The position numbers and the translations under genes are program-made. The notes beneath the pieces are model-generated. The model ran no database searches. It was given only the letters and a program-made list of their open reading frames with translations, and was not told where the DNA came from. A stretch of DNA of 64,000 nucleotides from JANXQG01 sp963824275 (GTDB lineage: Bacteria > Planctomycetota > Planctomycetia > Pirellulales > Thermoguttaceae), in NCBI GenBank assembly GCA_963824275.1, contig CAWGOT010000003.1, positions 2,356,001 to 2,420,000 on the forward strand. Reading direction: 5' to 3'. Positions 17,583 through 27,132 of the stretch are shown piece after piece (the stretch's first letter is position 1; each line of letters begins with the position of its first letter).

Positions 17583-20500
17583 ATGGACGGAGGAAATTCG
17601 ATCGGCACTCCCATAGAGGCCGCGGCGGAGATGTTGTGGCCCGACGCCGGCGATGCGGTTGAAAGCATCGGCCCCCTGGGCCAGCCGCGGTACGTCGTAG
17701 GGCTGGGCGCGTCGGCAGGCGGACTTGAAGCCCTGGAACAGTTCTTCGACAAGATGCCCGCCAAAACGGGGCTGGCCTACGTCGTCATTCAGCACCTCTC
17801 GCCCGACTTCCGCAGCCTCATGGACGAGCTCTTGGCGCGGAGGACGGCCATCCCCATCCGCCGCGTCGAAGACGGTATGGCCGTGGAACCGGACACCGTC
17901 TATCTTATCCCGCCCAAGAAGGAGATGATCATCTCCGGCGGCAAACTGTTGCTGACCGACAAGGACCCGGCGCAGGGCCTGACGCTGCCCATCGACCATT
18001 TCTTCCGCTCCCTGGCCCAGGACGTGGGCGAGGGGGCGATCGGCATCGTCCTCTCGGGCACTGGGAGCGACGGTTCCCGCGGGATCCGTGCCATCCACGA
18101 CGCAGGAGGGCTGATCCTGGTCCAAAGCGCCGAAACGGCCAAGTTCGACGGCATGCCCAAGAGCGCCCTGGAGACCGGCGTCGCCGATTTCGTCCTGCCC
18201 GTCGACGAAATGCCGGGGACCCTGCTCCGCTGCATTCATCATCCGGCGGCCGAAGGGACCGATCGGCCGCCGGTCGCCGATGCCGTCCGCGAAACCGCGA
18301 TGGACACGATCTACCGCCTGCTCCGCGATCGCTACGGGATCGACTTCAGTTTCTACAAGCCGAACACGGTCGCGCGGCGAACCGAGCGGCGGCTGCTCTT
18401 GAACCACGCGCTTGACCTGAACGATTACGTCAAGCGGCTGGAAGAGAACCCCGATGAGTTGAACCACCTATATCGAGACCTGCTGATCGGCGTGACCCGC
18501 TTCTTCCGCGACCACGAGGCGTTCCAGCGGCTGGAGACGGAGATTCTGCCCTCGGCACTGGCCGCGATCCCGCCGGACGAGGAGTTCCGGGCCTGGGTGG
18601 CGGGCTGTGCGACGGGCGAAGAGGCCTACTCGCTGGCCATTCTCTTGATGGAGCGGCTGGAGGCGATGCACCGCCGCGTGAAGGTCAAGATCTTCGCCAC
18701 CGACGTGCATCGGGCCTCGCTCGAATTTGCCAGCACGGGCCTCTACAGCCAGATGGCGCTGGCCGAGGTCAGCCCCGAGCGAATCGCCCGGCACTTCGTC
18801 CGCAAGGGCGACGGCTACCAGGTGTCGCAGGACCTGCGGCAGATGGTGGTCTTCGCTCCGCACAACATCATCAAGGACGCTCCCTTCACCAAGCTCGACC
18901 TGATTTCGTGCCGCAACCTGGTGATTTATTTCCAGCCGCCGGCGCAGAAGAAGGCGATGTCGCTGTTCCACTTCGGCCTGAAAACGGGCGGGATCCTGTT
19001 CTCGGGCCGAGCGAGAGCCCCGGCGAGCTGAGCGACGAGTTCGATCATCTCGACGCCCACTGGAAGATCTATCGCAAGCGGCGGGACATGCGATTTCCGG
19101 CCGATCTCCGCCTGCCGCTTTCGATCGCCGACTCCCAACTGCGGCCCACGGGCATCCCGCCCCTGCCGCACCTCAGCCAGGTCGACATGCACCTCGTGGG
19201 CGTCTACGACGCGATCCTCGAGGAGCACATGCCGCCGAGCCTGCTGGTGGACGAGAACCGGGCCCTGGTGCAGTCGTTCGGCGGGGCCAGCCGCTACCTG
19301 CGGCTCCGCGACGGTCGGCTCTCGACCGACCTGCTGGAGATGGTCGATACGGACCTCCGCATGGCCCTGGCCGGGGCCTTGCAGAGGGCCTGCAAGGGCG
19401 CGGCCCCGGTCGTCTACAAGGGGCTCCGCGTGCAGTTTGCCGAGGGCCAGCGGCTGGTGAACCTGACCGTCAAGCCGATCCGCAACCGCCGCTCGAGCCG
19501 GCTCTACGCCCTGGTCTCGATCGAAGAACTCAACGAAGCGGTCCGTCCTGACGCCACCGAGATCGACTTCCGCCAGGCCTCCGACGAACAACTTCAGGGC
19601 CTGGAGATCGAGCTCCGCTACACCAAGGAAAACCTGCAGGCGACGATCGAGGAGTTGGAGACCAGCAACGAGGAGTTGCAAGCGACCAACGAGGAGCTGG
19701 TGGCATCGAACGAGGAGCTGCAAAGCACCAACGAGGAGCTTCACTCGGTGAACGAGGAACTGTATACCGTCAACGCCGAGTACCAGAAGAAGATCGCCGA
19801 GTTGACCGAGTTGAACGCCGACATGGACAGCCTGCTGGCAAGCACCGAAGTGCATACGGTATTCCTCGATCGCGAGCTGACGATCCGCAAGTTCACGCCG
19901 AAGATCGCCGACGTGTTCAACCTGCTGCCGCAGGACGTGGGACGGCGGATCGACAATTTCACGCACCACATCGAGTACGGGCCGCTGATGGAGAACATCC
20001 GCCGCGTGCTCGATACGGCGGAGCCCTTCGAACGGGACGTGCAGGACCGCAACGGCCGGTGGTTCCTGCTGCGGATCCTGCCCTACCGCAACAAGGCCCG
20101 CATCGACGGCGTGGTGCTGACGCTGATCAACGTCTCGCTGCTGAAGCAGGCGGAGAGGGAGCTCAAACGGGCAGAGGAAGAGGCCCTGGAAGCCGTGCGC
20201 CGTCGCGACCACTTTCTGGCCATGCTCTCGCACGAGTTGCGGAATCCGCTGGGGGCGGTCCTCAACTCGGCCCACGTGCTGGAACGCGCCGAGGCCGACG
20301 ACGACGCCCGCCGGCGGGCCCAGGCGGTCATCGCCCGCCAGGCCCGGCAAATGGCCCGCCTGCTCGACGACCTGTTGGACGTTCTCGCGGATCACGCAGA
20401 ACAAGATCGAGATCCACCGGGAACTGGTCGACCTGAGGACTGCGGCGGCCGAGGCCGTGCAGGCGGCGCGCCCCATGATCGAGTCGCGGCGGCAGAAGTT

Positions 20501-21293
20501 GAAGGTCGAGATCGAGCCCTCGCCGTTGTTGGTCATGGGCGATGCCGCCCGCTTGCAGCAGATCCAGGTGAATCTCTTGCACAACGCGGCCAAATACACG
20601 CCGCCGGAAGGAACGATCTGGCTCAGCGTCGAGCGGCAGGGCGGCGAGGCCGTGGTCCGCGTCCGCGATACGGGGGCCGGCATTCCGGCGGACATGCTGG
20701 ACACGATCTTCGATCTCTTCGTGCAGAACGATCGGACGCTCGATCGCGCCGACGGCGGCATGGGGGTCGGCCTGACGCTCGTGCGCACGCTGGTCGCGCT
20801 GCACGGCGGCACGGTGACCGCCCGCAGCGACGGCGCCGGCCGCGGCAGCGAATTCGTCGTCCGGCTGCCGTTGAGCAGCGAAGTCCAATCGGCCGTCGCC
20901 AAGGAGCCGGCGGCGAAGTCGCGGGCCGGAACGCGGGTCCTGATCGTGGAAGACAACGCCGACAGCCGCGAGATGCTCGCGCAGCGGCTCCGCCTCGACG
21001 GCTGCGAGGTGGCGGTTGCCGCCGACGGCAAGCAAGGGCTGGAGGCCATTCGTCGCGAGAAGTTCGACGTGGCCCTGGTCGATATCGGCCTGCCGGGGAT
21101 CGACGGTTACGAGGTCGCCCGGCAAGTCCGCGGCGGTGCGGGAGGGGACGGGATCTATCTTGTCGCGCTGACCGGCTACGGACGGCAGGAAGATCGCGCG
21201 GCCGTGCTCCAGGCGGGCTTCGACGAACACCTGGTCAAGCCCGTCAAGCCGAGCGAGTTGGATCGCGTGCTGCTCATGCGCCGCGCATGCTGA
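17583..21293 (+). CDS. CheB-CheR-PAS-histidine kinase-receiver hybrid protein (two frameshifts)
   Basis: A fusion of about 1,236 residues. Order: CheB methylesterase (GLGASAGGLEALEQFF, VIQHLSPDF, LSGTGSDGSRGI), CheR methyltransferase (SAM loop WVAGCATGEEAYSLAI), a coiled coil of NEELQSTNEELHSVNEEL type, a PAS domain, HisKA (FLAMLSHELRNPLGAV), HATPase (NAAKYTPP, DTGAGIPADM, GMGVGLTLVRTL) and a receiver (LIVEDNADSREML, DIGLPG, KPVKP). Two indels, near 19011 (CCC read as CC) and 20392 (one extra T), split it. The family is CheB/CheR fusion sensor kinases, not classical chemotaxis; no receptors or flagellar genes are near. It is convergent with and overlaps by 20 bases the CsrA fusion gene, a likely functional neighbour. 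Confidence 0.88.
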
Positions 21294-22082
21294 CGACCGG
21301 CTCCAGGTTGCGGTCCATTTCACGGATCAGTTCCCGCGCGTTGACCGGCTTGGAGAACCACTTATCGACCCCAAGTCGCCCGAAGGCCACGCCCGCTTCC
21401 CGCTGGTCGGCGCCGCTGACGGCAAACAAGCGCAGATCGCGGAGGGCCGGGTTGCGGCGGATGCTGGCGACGGTCTGCGGGCCGTTGCACCGCGGCATGG
21501 CCATGTCCAGTAGCACGAAGTCGGGATGTTCGTGGCTGTCGAGGTACGACAGGGCCTCGAAACCGTCCGAAACGACTTCCACCACATAACCGCTCATCCG
21601 CAGGCAGGCCGCCAACAGTTCCGACTCGTTGGGATTGTCTTCCACGATCGCGCAAGGCGCGGATGAGCAGGCGTCTGGGACGATTCGTGCTGCTTGGCAA
21701 GTTCTGCCTGCTTGGACGAATCGAGCACGGCGTCGATCTCGCTCAATTCGTTGAAGATCTTGGCGATCGTCGCTTCGGCGGCGTCGGCGTCGCCCGATTC
21801 CAGCCGGCGTTGCAGGACCTGCAGGCCCAGGGAGGCGATGTTGAGACGATTGCGAATCGTGTGGCGAAGCGTCTTCGTCAGGAGGGCGGCGGGTGCAGGG
21901 CCCTTGGCGGAGGGATCGCCGGCAGCGGCCGGGTCCGTCAGTTCTTCCCTGAGGATCTGGATTTCCGCGGGCGCGTCGATGCCGAGCCGCACGACTTTGC
22001 CGGCAAGCCGCAGGACCTCGACCGAGACTCCCAGGTTGGCGAAGACTACTTTTTCATTCTCACGGCGGGACAACACAAGCAT
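21274..22082 (-). CDS. CsrA-DHp-receiver fusion protein (one frameshift)
   Basis: Residues 1-50 are a CsrA domain (MLVLSRRENEKVVFANLGVS ... IQILREEL), which binds GGA motifs in mRNA leaders; the leucine near position 4 and the REE motif needed for RNA contact are kept. After a linker, residues about 75-140 form a helical hairpin with LRHTIRNRLNIASLG, like the dimerisation/phosphotransfer helix of Spo0B or histidine kinases but with no ATPase domain. A receiver follows: IVEDNPNESELL, phospho-acceptor aspartate in VLLDMAMP, and KPVNAREL. The receiver is joined by adding one C near 21660. AAAGGAG precedes the ATG. Inference: phosphorylation could control RNA binding. It may receive phosphate from the neighbouring hybrid kinase. 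Confidence 0.75.
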
Positions 22083-22438
22083 TGGGAACTCCTTTTTCCC
22101 TGCGGCTGCGGCAGTGCCGCTGCGGCCGCGGGCCAATGATAAAACCGAATCCATCGGCATCCATGCCGCCGGCCGACAGGCCAAACCTGGGGAGTCCCTT
22201 CCCGCATCTCTTCCGATCATTACGATTTTTGCCCATTCGACCAAAAGAGGTCAAGGGCAATTTTTTAACTAGTCGTAGGAAACTGAAAAGAGATCTTGCC
22301 AGGAATTTTCGTTCACCTCGACGGGGACAAGAACAACCGCAGATACGAAAACCGCGATGGCACCCTCTGTAAGGAAATTTCGGATTCTTCCTTGCTGCAA
22401 CGGGCATATTGGTTTAGAATCGTTGGTGGAGACTAGTT
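22083..22438. other. Divergent spacer between the CsrA fusion and a TA remnant
   Basis: No gene is seen in these 356 bases. The right part holds the promoter at 22392-22420. The composition is more A+T-rich from 22245 on. Confidence 0.55.
22392..22420 (+). promoter_or_regulatory. Promoter TTGCTG-17-TAGAAT
   Basis: A -35/-10 pair with ideal spacing lies 18 bases before the ATG at 22439, and GGTGGAG serves as the ribosome site. Confidence 0.55.
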
Positions 22439-22681
22439 ATGAATTTCACAAGTGAGCAAGTGCAGGCCATTCGGGACGGGTCTCCCGTTCCAGTCGTCCT
22501 TCCTGAAGTTGGGGAGGAGTGCATCGTACTCCGGAAGGATGCCTACGAGAAAATCAAACATCTTCTCTGTGACGACAATGAAATTGATCCCACACGGCTT
22601 TACCCTCTGGTGAGTGCCATGATGGCCGAAGATGACGCGAATGATCCCGCGCTGGAAAGCTACCAGAAATACAAACCATGA
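22439..22681 (+). CDS. Putative antitoxin of a MazF-type pair
   Basis: 80 residues, MNFTSEQVQAIRDGSPVPVV, acidic, with EVGEECIVLRKDAYEKIKHL in the middle. The family is not certain, but the ATGA overlap with a MazF/PemK-like start and the size point to the antitoxin of a type II pair. It has its own promoter and ribosome site. Since the toxin partner is cut off after 19 codons, it may now be an orphan or expressed only as the leader of the leuS transcript. Confidence 0.6.
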   Translation: MNFTSEQVQAIRDGSPVPVVLPEVGEECIVLRKDAYEKIKHLLCDDNEIDPTRLYPLVSAMMAEDDANDPALESYQKYKP

Positions 22682-22734
22682 AGCGCGGCGACATCGTCAT
22701 TGTCGACTTTTCTGTCTACAATCCGCGTTCGGGT
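22678..22734 (+). pseudogene. Truncated MazF/PemK-like toxin start
   Basis: MKRGDIVIVDFSVYNPRSG is the first strand-turn-strand of MazF/PemK endoribonucleases. Similarity stops there, 33 bases before the leuS start, so the rest of the toxin gene was lost, probably by a deletion that joined it to leuS. Confidence 0.65.
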
Positions 22735-22766
22735 TTTATTCCTTCCGCCCCACCGATTTCAGCATT

Positions 22767-25657
22767 ATGCCACGCTATAGCCCGGCCACGATCGAACCGA
22801 AATGGCAGCACTACTGGGAAACGAACCGCACGTTCGCCACGCCCCGGCTGCCTGAGGGTCCCAAGATGTATGTCTTGGACATGTTCCCCTATCCCAGCGG
22901 CGCCGGCCTGCACGTCGGCCATCCGGAGGGCTACACGGCCACCGATATCGTCGCCCGCTACCGCCGCAAGCGGGGCTACAGCGTCATGCACCCCATGGGC
23001 TGGGACGCCTTCGGGCTGCCGGCCGAGCAGCATGCGAAGAAGACCGGCACCCACCCGCGGACCACGACCGAGAGTAACATCAACAACTTCCGCCGCCAGT
23101 TGAAGATGCTCGGCTTCAGCTACGACTGGGACCGCGAGCTGGCCACCACCGACGTGACCTACTTCCGCTGGACGCAGTTCATCTTCCTCGTGCTCTTCGA
23201 CACCTGGTTCGACCCTCAGCAGCAAAAGGGCCGGCCGATCGCCGAGCTGCCGATCCCCGACGAAATCGCCGAGCAAGGGCCCGCGGCCGTCGACCGCTAT
23301 CGCGACGAGCAGCGACTGGCCTATCAGATCGAGGCCCCGGTCAATTGGTGCCCTGCCCTGGGCACGGTGCTGGCCAACGAGGAGGTGATCGGCGGCCTGA
23401 GCGAACGCGGCGGCCATCCCGTGATGCGGATGCCGTTGCGGCAATGGATGCTGCGGATCACGGCCTACGCCGATCGGCTGGAAAAAGACCTCGCAGGACT
23501 CGACTGGTCCGAGAGCATCAAGATGCTGCAGCGGAACTGGATCGGGCGGAGCACCGGCGCGGAGGTCGATTTCTTCATCGGCAGGGAAGGAGCGGGGAGC
23601 GGGGAGCAGGGAGCGGGGAGCAAGGAGTATGAGGGTTGGCGGCGCGACCGCGAGCTGGCCGGCTATACGCCCAAGCCGGACGAGCAGGTCCTGCGGATCT
23701 ATACCACGCGGCCCGATACGCTCTTCGGCGCGACCTACATGGTTATTGCGCCCGAGCATCCGTTCGTCGACCGGTTGACTTCGCCCGAACAGGCCGAGGC
23801 CGTGCGGGCCTATTGCGAGAAGGCCACGCGGAAGAGCGACCTCGACCGCACCGAGCTGGCCAAAGACAAGACCGGCGTCTTTACCGGATCCTACGCGATC
23901 AATCCGGTCACCGGAAAGCCAATACCCGTCTGGGTGGCCGACTACGTGCTGATCAGCTACGGCACGGGGGCAATCATGGCCGTCCCGGCGCACGATGACC
24001 GGGATTTTGAGTTCGCCAAAAAGTTTGGCTTGGAAATCAAGCAGGTGGTGGCGTCTGCCGGGCAGGATGGGACCATTGAGACTCATGGGTCCTATAAGTC
24101 CCATAGGTCCCATGAAGCTGAGGCAGCCTTCACCGCGGAGGGCCATGCCGTCAACAGCGGCGAGTACGACGGCCTGCCGACGGCCGAGTTCAAAGAGCGG
24201 ATCACGGCCGATCTTGCGGCCAAGGGCCTGGGCTGCGCGGCGGTGAACTACAAGCTTCGCGACTGGCTCTTCAGCCGCCAGCATTTCTGGGGCGAGCCCT
24301 TCCCGATCCTCCGCGAGTCGACGTGTACGGCCAGCCCAACGGCCGGCTCCGCGCCCTGAAGCCGGAAGACCTGCCCTTGGACCTGCCGGAGATGATGGCG
24401 TTCGACGCGGCGCACGACCGCCCCGAGCCGCCCTTGGACAAGGCCCCGGAGTCATGGCTTTACGTCACGCTCGGCGGCAAGCGCTACAAGCGGGAGACGA
24501 ACACCATGCCGCAATGGGCCGGCTCGTGCTGGTATTACCTCCGCTTCCTCGACCCGAAGAACGACAAGGCCCTGGTCGATCCCGAACTGGAAAAGGCCTG
24601 GATGCCGGTCGATCTGTACGTCGGCGGCGCGGAGCATGCCGTGCTGCACCTGCTCTACGCACGGTTCTGGCACAAGGTGCTCTACGACCGCGGCTACGTG
24701 AGCATGACCGAGCCCTTCCACAAGCTGGTCAACCAGGGCATGATCCTCGGCGAGACGGAATACACCGGCTATCGCACCACGACCGGCTGGGTCAGCAGCG
24801 GCGAGGTGACCGAAGACGGCGACGGCAAGCCGATCGACAAGCAAACACGCGAGCCGCTCACGGCGGTGAGCCTCAAGCCGGACGAAGCGACGAAGCAGGG
24901 CGAGGTCTTCGTCTTGAAGGCCGATCCGTCGGTCCGCATCGAGAGCCGGGCCTATAAGATGTCGAAGGCCCGCGGCAACGTGGTCAATCCCGACGAGGTC
25001 GTCAGGGAATTCGGGGCCGACGCCCTGCGGCTGTACGAGATGTTCATGGGCCCGCTGGAGGCGGTCAAGCCCTGGAGCACAAAGGACGTAAGCGGCGTCG
25101 CCAGCTTCCTCGATCGCGCCTGGCGGCTGGTGGTCGACGATCGGGCCGAGGAGACGCGGCTCAGCGCGGCGGTCGTCGATATCGAGCCAACGCTTGAGCA
25201 GAATCGCGTGCTGCACAAGACGATCCAGGCGGTGACGCGGGACATCGAACAGATGTCGTTCAACACGGCCATCCCGCGGATGATGGAGTTCACGAACTAT
25301 TTCTTCAAGGTTCAAGAGCGGCCGAAGGTCGTGCTGGAGCAGTTCGTGCAATTGCTTTCCCCATACGCCCCGCACCTGGCCGAGGAGCTGTGGCAGCAGT
25401 TGGGCCACGCCCAGTCGCTGGCCTACGAGCCCTGGCCGGAATACGACGAGGCATTCCTCAAGGAAGAGACGATCGAGATCCCCGTGCAGATCAACGGCAA
25501 GCTGCGAGGGCGGATCGTAGTGCCCACCGGGGCCGACCAGGCCGCCCTGGAGGCCGCCGCCCGGGCCGACGAGAAGATCGCCGAGCTGCTGGCCGGCAAG
25601 ACGGTTGTCAAGACGATCGTCGTGCCGGGGAAGATGGTGAACTTCGTGGTGAAGTAG
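22767..25657 (+). CDS. leuS: Leucyl-tRNA synthetase (one frameshift, two repeat insertions)
   Basis: Class I synthetase charging tRNA-Leu. It starts MPRYSPATIEPKWQHYWE, with the HIGH-type motif GLHVGHPEGY and KMSKARGNVVNPDE near the end, and an intact C-terminal domain to GKMVNFVVK. One missing G near 24320 (GAGTCGAC for GAGGTCGAC) splits the frame between FWGEPFPIL and VDVYGQPNGR. Two short repeat tracts lie in-frame within the editing-domain region: GGGAGC units (AGSGEQGAGSKE) at 23589-23626 and a TGGGTCC/TAGGTCC tract (HGSYKSHRSHE) at 24084-24113. These add residues absent from the family, presumably in loops. No strong ribosome site was found. DUF2283 follows after 2 bases. Confidence 0.9.
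23589..23626 (+). repeat. GGGAGC tandem repeat inside leuS
   Basis: Five to six near-identical hexamers or heptamers of GGGAGCG/GGGAGCA type, in-frame. They encode a glycine/glutamate/serine-rich loop between AEVDFFIG and WRRDRELAGY. Confidence 0.75.
24084..24113 (+). repeat. Palindromic ATGGGTCC...GGTCCCAT repeat inside leuS
   Basis: ATGGGTCCTATAAGTCCCAT and the following AGGTCCCAT form a short quasi-palindrome in-frame in leuS, adding HGSYKSHRSHE. It resembles intergenic repeats rather than synthetase sequence. Confidence 0.65.
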
Positions 25658-25659
25658 AC

Positions 25660-25860
25660 ATGAAAATCAAGTATTTCAAGGACACCGACACGGCTCTCCT
25701 GGAGTTCAGCGACGGCCGGGTGGTGGAGACTCGTGAAGTTAGCGAGAATGTATATGTCGACCTCGACGAGGATGGTAACCTCGTCAGTATGACCGTCGAG
25801 CATGCGGCGGAATGTGCCAGCCTCCCGGAAGTTGCCGTCGAGGAAGTTACAAGTGCCTGA
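25660..25860 (+). CDS. DUF2283-family small protein
   Basis: 66 residues, MKIKYFKDTDTALLEFSDGR, with the VYVDLDEDGNLVSMTVEHA strand pair typical of DUF2283. Such proteins are often found beside DUF4258 toxins and may be antitoxin-like. Here no partner is adjacent; it starts two bases after the leuS stop and is probably co-transcribed with it. Confidence 0.75.
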   Translation: MKIKYFKDTDTALLEFSDGRVVETREVSENVYVDLDEDGNLVSMTVEHAAECASLPEVAVEEVTSA

Positions 25861-25990
25861 ACGATAACGAGGCGGTACACAGCAGCCCCCAACGAATAAC
25901 TCCGCAATCGGCAATCGGCACGAGTCGATGCGATAGCCGGCCCATCCGCGTGTAGATCAATCCGCAGGCAACGGTTCGCACTCGGTGGGA

Positions 25991-26113
25991 TCAGCGGAGA
26001 ATCGTACAATTCGGCAATGCCTGCCCGAGTTTCTTCGCACCTTCATTCGTGACCCTGGTGCGCTCGATGTGCAGTTTTTGAAGATGAGTCAGTCCTTTGA
26101 GTTGTTCCAGTTT
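25991..26113 (-). pseudogene. C-terminal leucine-rich-repeat remnant joined to the YhcG gene end
   Basis: Reads KLEQLKGLTHLQKLHIERTR and then VTNEGAKKLGQALPNCTILR, a last LRR plus cap. It overlaps the 3' end of the truncated DUF1016 gene in another frame, so it marks a fusion point between two gene fragments. Confidence 0.65.
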
Positions 26114-26793
26114 GCCTTCCGCTTCTTCGCCCTGCCAGCGGCCGGAATTTCCGCGGCCGGAAGTTTTGGCTGACGTGGCTGTTCCTGAGCCTGACGGGCA
26201 AGCCGCTCGCGGGCCAGATGGATGGCGTCGCGCAGGGCGTCGAGGTCCTGGCGAATCAACTCCTCGGGCTTCTTGCTGACGGCCGTCCGCTCGAACAGGA
26301 ACCGGTCGATCTTCTGACGCAGCGTGCGAACGCTCCACCGCTCGATGCGGCACATCTCGGCATAGAAGTCGCGTTTCAGGGGGTCTTCTAGCGGAAGAAT
26401 CTCGCGGAAATGGCTCCAGCTCAATTGTCGCCACAGTGTGGCGACAATCTGCTCGTCTGGGAAAATCTCGGCGAACTGGATCATCCGCCGAACTCCTTTC
26501 TCCGTGTAACCGCGGCCGTATTCCACGGTTAACTGTGCAGACACTGTCTGCACAATCTGTTCCCCGTACTCCGCCCGCTGCTCGTGCAGAATGTCCTCTC
26601 GAATGCGCTTGCCGATGTGCCAGTATAGCGCGACCATGCCCGCATTCACCGTCCGCGCCACCTGCTGGCGGGCCTGTTCGATCAGGCTGCGGATGTCGCC
26701 CAGCAGACGATCCACGGAGGGTGCGGGCGTCGTCGACTTTCCATCCACTATGAGCGATTGAGCAGATGTTTTCCGCGGTCGTTTCTTTGCCAT
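26089..26793 (-). CDS. YhcG/DUF1016 N-terminal domain protein, C-terminally truncated
   Basis: 234 residues. Residues about 25-175 are the DUF1016 N-terminal domain: SLIEQARQQVARTVNAGMVA, YWHIGKRIREDIL, YGEQIVQTVSAQL and LSWSHFREILPLEDPLKRDF. Family members run to about 340 residues, with a PDDEXK nuclease domain following KPEELIRQDLDALRD. Here that domain is missing and is replaced by about 45 unrelated residues rich in alanine, arginine and proline. It is therefore probably an inactive remnant, or a nuclease-less domain still able to bind partners. Full-length members occur with restriction and defence genes. Confidence 0.75.
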   Translation of the reverse strand: MAKKRPRKTSAQSLIVDGKSTTPAPSVDRLLGDIRSLIEQARQQVARTVNAGMVALYWHIGKRIREDILHEQRAEYGEQIVQTVSAQLTVEYGRGYTEKGVRRMIQFAEIFPDEQIVATLWRQLSWSHFREILPLEDPLKRDFYAEMCRIERWSVRTLRQKIDRFLFERTAVSKKPEELIRQDLDALRDAIHLARERLARQAQEQPRQPKLPAAEIPAAGRAKKRKANWNNSKD

Positions 26794-26875
26794 GATAGTC
26801 CCTGGTCAGAGGTCAGCGCCGCTGAACGGCGACGGCACCATCAGCGATGAAAGAATGCGTCCCTTCATCATAAAG

Positions 26876-26930
26876 GTCGCGACAGCGTCGCGACAATTGG
26901 TGCCGCCCATTTCTTCGTCAACTGGTGCAG
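26876..26930. repeat. 55-bp direct repeat, left copy (right copy 27102-27156)
   Basis: This stretch matches 27102-27156 with about ten differences over 55 bases, including ACAGCG, ACAATT and TTCTTC-TCAACTG blocks. The right copy contains the 3' end of the permease gene. The pair brackets element copy 3. Confidence 0.75.
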
Positions 26931-26934
26931 AATC

Positions 26935-27072
26935 GTAGGGTGCGTGAAGCGAACCGGCGGAGAAGTGGTGGGTTGCGCACGGAGCCAAACCCTTGAAAAC
27001 GCGTCTGGTTGTTCTGGACCGGTTCGCGCAACGCACCATCGAGTCTAAGCTTCCGTGCTTCACCCACCCTAC
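26935..27072 (-). mobile_element. GTAGGGTG...CACCCTAC repeat element, copy 3
   Basis: 138 bases from GTAGGGTGCGTGAAGC to CACCCACCCTAC, in the opposite orientation to copies 1 and 2 by its internal ACCGGTTCGCGCAACGCACC and GCGCACGGAGCC blocks. Bracketed by the 55-bp direct repeat. Confidence 0.75.
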
Positions 27073-27132
27073 GTGAATAGGCCGCGCCCACGGGGGCAAT
27101 TGTCACGACAGCGCCGCAACAATTCGCGTCGC

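Noticed and set aside
18926..21049. A 707-codon minus-strand open frame
   Set aside because: Antisense to the CheB-CheR-kinase gene; its low-complexity leucine/valine/glutamine-rich text is typical of a shadow frame.
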